Assembly: GCA_017520845.1 (NCBI GenBank)
Contig: JAFXEU010000023.1
Span: forward strand, 1 to 64,000
Origin: Kiritimatiellia bacterium
GTDB lineage: Bacteria > Verrucomicrobiota > Kiritimatiellia > RFP12 > UBA1067
DNA: 64,000 nucleotides
Direction: 5' to 3'
A model generated the notes under the pieces. That model saw only the letters and a list, made by a program, of their open reading frames with translations, had not been told where the DNA came from and made no database searches. Positions 60,255 through 64,000 of the stretch are shown in pieces (the first letter of the stretch is position 1; each line of letters opens with the position of its first letter). A program made the translations under genes and the position numbers.

Positions 60255-61814
60255 TCAGAAGCTCCAACCGTCACGGATGAAGGGCTTGACGAGATTGTTG
60301 GCGGCGTCAAGGTCGAACTTCTGGGCTGAGGAGTTCCACTTGAGCGTCTTGCCGGGCAGCTGCTGCGCGACGCATCCGACGAGAATACCTTCCATCTGAG
60401 GAATGCAGTATTCGATATCGGAGAAGCAGCGCGAATGAGTCTGCTCGTAATAATGCCCCTCGCCGCGGATGGCGAGAAGGAATTCGCCGTAATGCCCCTC
60501 GGCGAAGCCCTTCATCTCGACCGTCGACTTGCCGCCTGCGACTTCGCCGGACGAGCTAGAGCAGAACGGAATGGTACGGGCGACGACCTTTGCGGCCTCG
60601 TGCTGGAAGATGTCCTTGAACTCCTTGTCGTCGTTAAGGGCGAGAGCGCACTTCGCGCCGTAGTCGTCCTGCATGAGAACGGCACCCTTCGAGCCGATAA
60701 TGTAGCAGCCCGTATTGGGAACCTTGCCGTTGTGAGTAGCGGCCCACTTGGGCATAATCGCCGCGTCGGGCTTCTCGTTACCGTCGTACCAATACAGCGT
60801 GACCGCGGGAAGTTTGACGCCGGGACGGACCTTGGAATCGCGCTCCTTGTAGGTGAGCTTGACGACGGACTTGAGAGGATAGGCGATGTCGTTCTCGGAA
60901 ACGATCTTCGTGCAGACGGCGTCGGAAACTGCGCCGAGCTCAAGGCCGCGGAAAGCGAGGTTCATCGTGTGGCACGCCATATCGCCGAACGCGCCCGCGC
61001 CGAAATCGAAGAAGCCGCGCCATGTGAAGGTATGGTAGACGTTCTTGCCGAGATTCCAGGGATCGTAAACATCAGCATCCTTGGGATACTGATCAAGGAA
61101 CGGACGCTTCTTGGCGGTGCCGAGCCAAGCGTCCCAGTTAAGGCCGGGACGGATCTTGTCGCCCTTCGGGTGAGACTTGACCCAATCGGCGACTCCCTTG
61201 CCCTGAGGCCAAACGGGACGATTAGTCCAAACGTGAACCTCCTTAACGTCGCCGAGAATTCCGCTCTGAATAACCTCGGTGCAGCGGCGCATCGAGTTGA
61301 GCGAAGAACCCTGGTTGCCCATCTGAACGATTACGTTGTTCTCGCGGGCGGTCGTCTCGAAATACTTGTTCTCCCAAAGCGTTCTTACGAGAGGTTTCTG
61401 GACATAAACGTGAATACCCTGCTTCATCGCGCCGATCGCGATGGCGGCGTGGGCGTGATCGGGCGTCGAAATCGTCATCGCGTCAATACCGAGAATACCG
61501 GCATCGTCGAGAAGTTTGCGGTAGTCGGTATAGAACGGGATCTCGTACATATCAAGATCAATTCCGTCTCTGATAAGAGCCATCTGAGCCTTCTCACGCA
61601 TCGAATAGTCTGCGTCGCAGAACGCGACCATCTCGGCGAGACCTGTCTTGATCATCGGCGTCCAGTCGCTGTAACCCTTACCCATAACGCCGACCGCGGC
61701 GAGACGGATTTTGCCGTTACGTCCGCGACCGATTGAAAAACATCCGCTGGCGCCAATCGCGGCCGCACCGGCAATACCGCGCAGGAAACCTCTTCTGCTT
61801 GCAGTGATATTCAT
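60255..61814 (-). CDS. Tat-exported Gfo/Idh/MocA-family oxidoreductase
   Basis: The protein has 519 residues. A twin-arginine signal (SRRGFLRGIAGAAAIG) is followed by a Cys that could be lipidated (GASGC). The Rossmann motif is AAVGVMGKG (about 38-46). The usual EKP motif is changed to QKP in HVYVQKPLV, so the general acid/base set may differ. The C-terminal half carries the family alpha/beta domain (WRGFFDFGAGAFGDMACHT). Such exported dehydrogenases are abundant in Planctomycetes and Verrucomicrobia and act on sugars. AAAGGAG precedes the start. It follows another Gfo/Idh gene by 20 bases. Confidence 0.93.
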   Translation of the reverse strand: MNITASRRGFLRGIAGAAAIGASGCFSIGRGRNGKIRLAAVGVMGKGYSDWTPMIKTGLAEMVAFCDADYSMREKAQMALIRDGIDLDMYEIPFYTDYRKLLDDAGILGIDAMTISTPDHAHAAIAIGAMKQGIHVYVQKPLVRTLWENKYFETTARENNVIVQMGNQGSSLNSMRRCTEVIQSGILGDVKEVHVWTNRPVWPQGKGVADWVKSHPKGDKIRPGLNWDAWLGTAKKRPFLDQYPKDADVYDPWNLGKNVYHTFTWRGFFDFGAGAFGDMACHTMNLAFRGLELGAVSDAVCTKIVSENDIAYPLKSVVKLTYKERDSKVRPGVKLPAVTLYWYDGNEKPDAAIMPKWAATHNGKVPNTGCYIIGSKGAVLMQDDYGAKCALALNDDKEFKDIFQHEAAKVVARTIPFCSSSSGEVAGGKSTVEMKGFAEGHYGEFLLAIRGEGHYYEQTHSRCFSDIEYCIPQMEGILVGCVAQQLPGKTLKWNSSAQKFDLDAANNLVKPFIRDGWSF

Positions 61815-61834
61815 TTTATCTCCTTTATTTTAGT

Positions 61835-63040
61835 TTATCTTTCAGATTCAATAATTGTTTTGCCGCTGTATCGCGACTCCTCGGCGAGAAACGCGATGCG
61901 GTGCGACTCGAGCGCAGCGTCGAGAAGCTTGGTATAACGTTCAGGCGAAGCGTCTCTTACGAGCTTGACGAACTCGGTCATGATCTCGCGGTCACCGCCG
62001 CCGTGATGGCCCGTCTGAGCGGGGATTATCGTCGTCGAATCGCCGAGGAACGGCATAATTTCGATCTTGCGCTCGTCGGCGATGATCTCGCCCTTCGTTC
62101 CGTAAAAGTGGGTCACGCGCGTTCTCTGCTGGGAATAGCTCTCCATCTCGAGAATAATCGTAAGCCCGCCTTCGTATTCCATAAGAACGGTCTGATGATC
62201 GACGGAATCGTTGCCGCACGCGTAAACGCAGCGCCCATAAGGCGATGTTTCGATCATCTTTAAAATGGCCTCGTCGGACTCGTCGGCGAAGTGATACCTG
62301 AGATCGGTGCGGTCGTAATAAAGCTTGTAAGCGTCAAACGCGCACTTCTCGCGAACGGCGGCGGGACAGTCCTTGCAGCGGTCCGCCGCGCCCTCGGGCT
62401 TATTCTCCGGTCTCCAATGAAACAGCGAACCGAAACTCGATATCTTGGTGCACTTTTTGCCCTTCGTCCACCATTCGATGAGATCGAAGTCATGGGTGCA
62501 CTTATTAACGAGCATGCCCGTACCCTTGTCTTCGACGGACCAGTTTCCGCGGCAATAGGCATGGGACGCCTTGCCGTACGAAATCGCGGCGAGGTGATGA
62601 ACGCTCGTAAGGTCTCCGATGACACCCGAAGTGATCACTTCGCGAAGCTTCTTGTAGAACGGCGCGAAACGGAGAACGTAACCTGTCAGAACGAGACGGC
62701 GCGCCTTTATCTGGGCGTTGCGGATCGCTATGCATTCGTCCCACGTGCAGCCGATGGGCTTTTCGAGAAGCACATGATAGCCCTTCTCGAGCGCCATCAC
62801 GCAGGCGTCGTGATGGAGACGGTCGGGAAGAGCGATGATCACGGCGTCGGCGGGAGTATCAGACTCGAGCGCATCCTCCCAACGCTTCCATGTAGGAATA
62901 TCGGGATCATCCGGAAACTCGGCGACAGGATCAGCGAGTCCCGCGATGATGAAGTCCTCGGGATGGGTTTTGGCATAGGCCGCGTAAGCGCGGCCCCTTA
63001 TGCCGTAACCGAGTATAATCGCCCTTACCGGAGCTTTCAT
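61835..63040 (-). CDS. Gfo/Idh/MocA-family oxidoreductase, cytoplasmic
   Basis: The protein has 401 residues from the ATG at 63040, where start and the preceding TGA overlap (TGATG). The longer frame to 63244 is an arginine-rich shadow of the upstream gene. The NAD-binding motif is ILGYGIRGRAYA (about 8-19), and the conserved EKP is present in HVLLEKPIGCTWDE (about 98). A cysteine-rich insert CKDCPAAVREKC lies near 240. There is no signal peptide. It is flanked by two other dehydrogenases, probably acting on related sugars. Confidence 0.93.
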   Translation of the reverse strand: MKAPVRAIILGYGIRGRAYAAYAKTHPEDFIIAGLADPVAEFPDDPDIPTWKRWEDALESDTPADAVIIALPDRLHHDACVMALEKGYHVLLEKPIGCTWDECIAIRNAQIKARRLVLTGYVLRFAPFYKKLREVITSGVIGDLTSVHHLAAISYGKASHAYCRGNWSVEDKGTGMLVNKCTHDFDLIEWWTKGKKCTKISSFGSLFHWRPENKPEGAADRCKDCPAAVREKCAFDAYKLYYDRTDLRYHFADESDEAILKMIETSPYGRCVYACGNDSVDHQTVLMEYEGGLTIILEMESYSQQRTRVTHFYGTKGEIIADERKIEIMPFLGDSTTIIPAQTGHHGGGDREIMTEFVKLVRDASPERYTKLLDAALESHRIAFLAEESRYSGKTIIESER

Positions 63041-64000
63041 CAGATCTCGACCTTCCAGCCGTTGCAATCGCCTTCGCGCTTGAGCGTCATTCCGACGCCC
63101 GTGCCGTTGGCGAAGTCCATCGCCTTCGGATCCCAGTCGAAGCCGCAATCGTACTGATAGCTCATGTTGCACAGGAGGCAGAGCGTGCAGCTGCGGCCGC
63201 CGACTTCGGCGGGCGTGATCGTCTGCTCGCGCGACTCGACGCACTCGCAGAAGTTCTGAATGTGGTTGGCGCTCTTGTAGAGATCGGCCTTGCGGATAAT
63301 CTTGGCGTAATCGGCCTCGATCTTGTCGAGAGCCCTGGCGAGCTTGTTGTCCTTCTTGGCGGTCGCCGCGGTGCCGTAATCCTTGCCGACGGATTCGACG
63401 ACAACCCTGTCCTTCATATAGGAAAGGTCCTCAAGGCCCTTGCGAATCGCAAAATCAGGCTTCTTGGCCGTGGCGTCGAAACCGACCCAGACGGCAATCT
63501 TACCGCGGTTGACGGCAACGATACCGTTCGTACCGTAAAAGACCGTTCCCCAAACGCCAAACGGTCCGTGATAAAGCTCAACATCGCCGTAAGACTTCTT
63601 GAAGAGCATCTTCATACCGAACTGACGGCGACCGCCATGGTAAAGATCCGTGGAATAAGGCTCAACCGAAGGAATGATCTTGTAAGGACCGGACTTATCC
63701 ATATCAAGACCCCACTGGGCAATATCGAGGTGGTGAGCACCCCAGTCGCCGTTGTACCCGGAGCCGATATCGTCGTCGAAGCGCCAGAACATCGGATAGA
63801 AATGGTTTACGCCGCGGGGAGCGAGCTGATCGGAATAGGGGCGCATCTTCGCGGGGCCGAGCCACATCTTCCAATCGACGTCGGGATTGGGCTTGCCTTC
63901 GCTCGCCGCGTTCTTAGGATCGTCCCAGAAACGCACGGGATGGGAAGGACCGCCGAGCTTCTGACCGCCGCGGCCGTAGTTCGCGTCGACATACTTGACA
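63040..64000 (-). CDS. Gfo/Idh/MocA-family oxidoreductase, C-terminal part (runs off the window)
   Basis: The frame is open to the window edge, and the true start lies beyond 64000, so only about the last 320 residues are seen. They begin VKYVDANYGRGGQKLGG and continue FWDDPKNAASEG. The block FDDDIGSGYNGDWGAHHLDI is the exported-dehydrogenase hallmark with its conserved Gly-His segment. The C-terminus is cysteine-rich (SCTLCLLCNMSYQYDC). The next gene overlaps its stop. Tat export is likely by analogy with the third family member here but cannot be seen. Confidence 0.9.
   Translation of the reverse strand, partial: VKYVDANYGRGGQKLGGPSHPVRFWDDPKNAASEGKPNPDVDWKMWLGPAKMRPYSDQLAPRGVNHFYPMFWRFDDDIGSGYNGDWGAHHLDIAQWGLDMDKSGPYKIIPSVEPYSTDLYHGGRRQFGMKMLFKKSYGDVELYHGPFGVWGTVFYGTNGIVAVNRGKIAVWVGFDATAKKPDFAIRKGLEDLSYMKDRVVVESVGKDYGTAATAKKDNKLARALDKIEADYAKIIRKADLYKSANHIQNFCECVESREQTITPAEVGGRSCTLCLLCNMSYQYDCGFDWDPKAMDFANGTGVGMTLKREGDCNGWKVEI

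Noticed and set aside
63040-63244. N-terminal extension of the middle Gfo/Idh gene
   Set aside because: It is arginine/leucine-rich shadow sequence of the upstream gene; TGATG at 63040 gives the family start.
1-64000. tRNA, rRNA or riboswitch genes
   Set aside because: I looked in all longer gaps and saw no T-arm, rRNA or known riboswitch pattern; weak candidates could be missed without a covariance search.

Overview
The window reads as one stretch of a Gram-negative bacterial chromosome of moderately high GC. An outer membrane is implied by Lol lipoprotein-sorting genes, a TolQ/ExbD motor, exported TPR proteins and Tad pilus genes. Tat-exported Gfo/Idh/MocA dehydrogenases, two GH20 hexosaminidases, a GH29 fucosidase, a GH39-like hydrolase, an alpha-toroid protein beside ExbD and a giant glycine-rich surface protein together suggest a glycan-feeding member of the Verrucomicrobiota/Kiritimatiellota (PVC) group, probably gut-associated. 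The phylum is inferred from gene content only. Nearly all genes lie on the minus strand.

Region by region. Positions 1-334 hold possible decayed plus-strand coding traces. 335-4223 (minus): phosphohexomutase, TPR lipoprotein, CvpA-like protein, ECF sigma factor and a membrane protein that may be its anti-sigma factor. 4274-13873 (minus): one run of two TPR exoproteins, TolQ-like, two ExbD-like, a TonB-like anchor carrying an alpha-toroid domain, and a LolC/E-LolD transporter. 13998-20612: a 2204-residue secreted protein with a tyrosine-phosphatase-like head and glycine-rich tail. 20702-25758: housekeeping genes (DUF1846, NifU-like, RluA-like, RecJ, IlvE). 25780-35559: formate-THF ligase run directly into Tad genes (CpaB, FHA-CpaF, TadB/C) and a DUF2723 membrane protein. 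35622-36868: PrmC and a DUF3127 protein with an SSB-like tail. 36952-49106: glycan-degradation and repair genes (GH39-like, TatD, radical SAM, GH20, Dtd, YgiQ, GltS, GH20, response regulator, GH29).

49270-54133 is the accessory part: an S66 peptidase, an AbiE toxin-antitoxin pair, a long imperfect palindrome with perfect inner hairpins, tandem direct repeats, an orphan small lipoprotein bracketed by repeats, a strong G-quadruplex motif, a patatin-like protein and a decayed DUF1848 gene. 54134-64000 returns to ordinary genes: Tat metallophosphoesterase, EpmA-like ligase, methyltransferase, Der GTPase, flavoprotein, MBL hydrolase and three Gfo/Idh/MocA dehydrogenases, the last running off the window.

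Two themes stand out. First, the TolQ-ExbD motor is linked to a periplasmic alpha-toroid domain instead of a TonB C-terminus, and a related single toroid-like motif appears in the possible anti-sigma factor nearby. Second, many genes have an extended -10 box (TGnTATAAT or TGnTATACT); at several it sits only 6-10 bases before the ATG and no Shine-Dalgarno is present, which predicts leaderless mRNAs.
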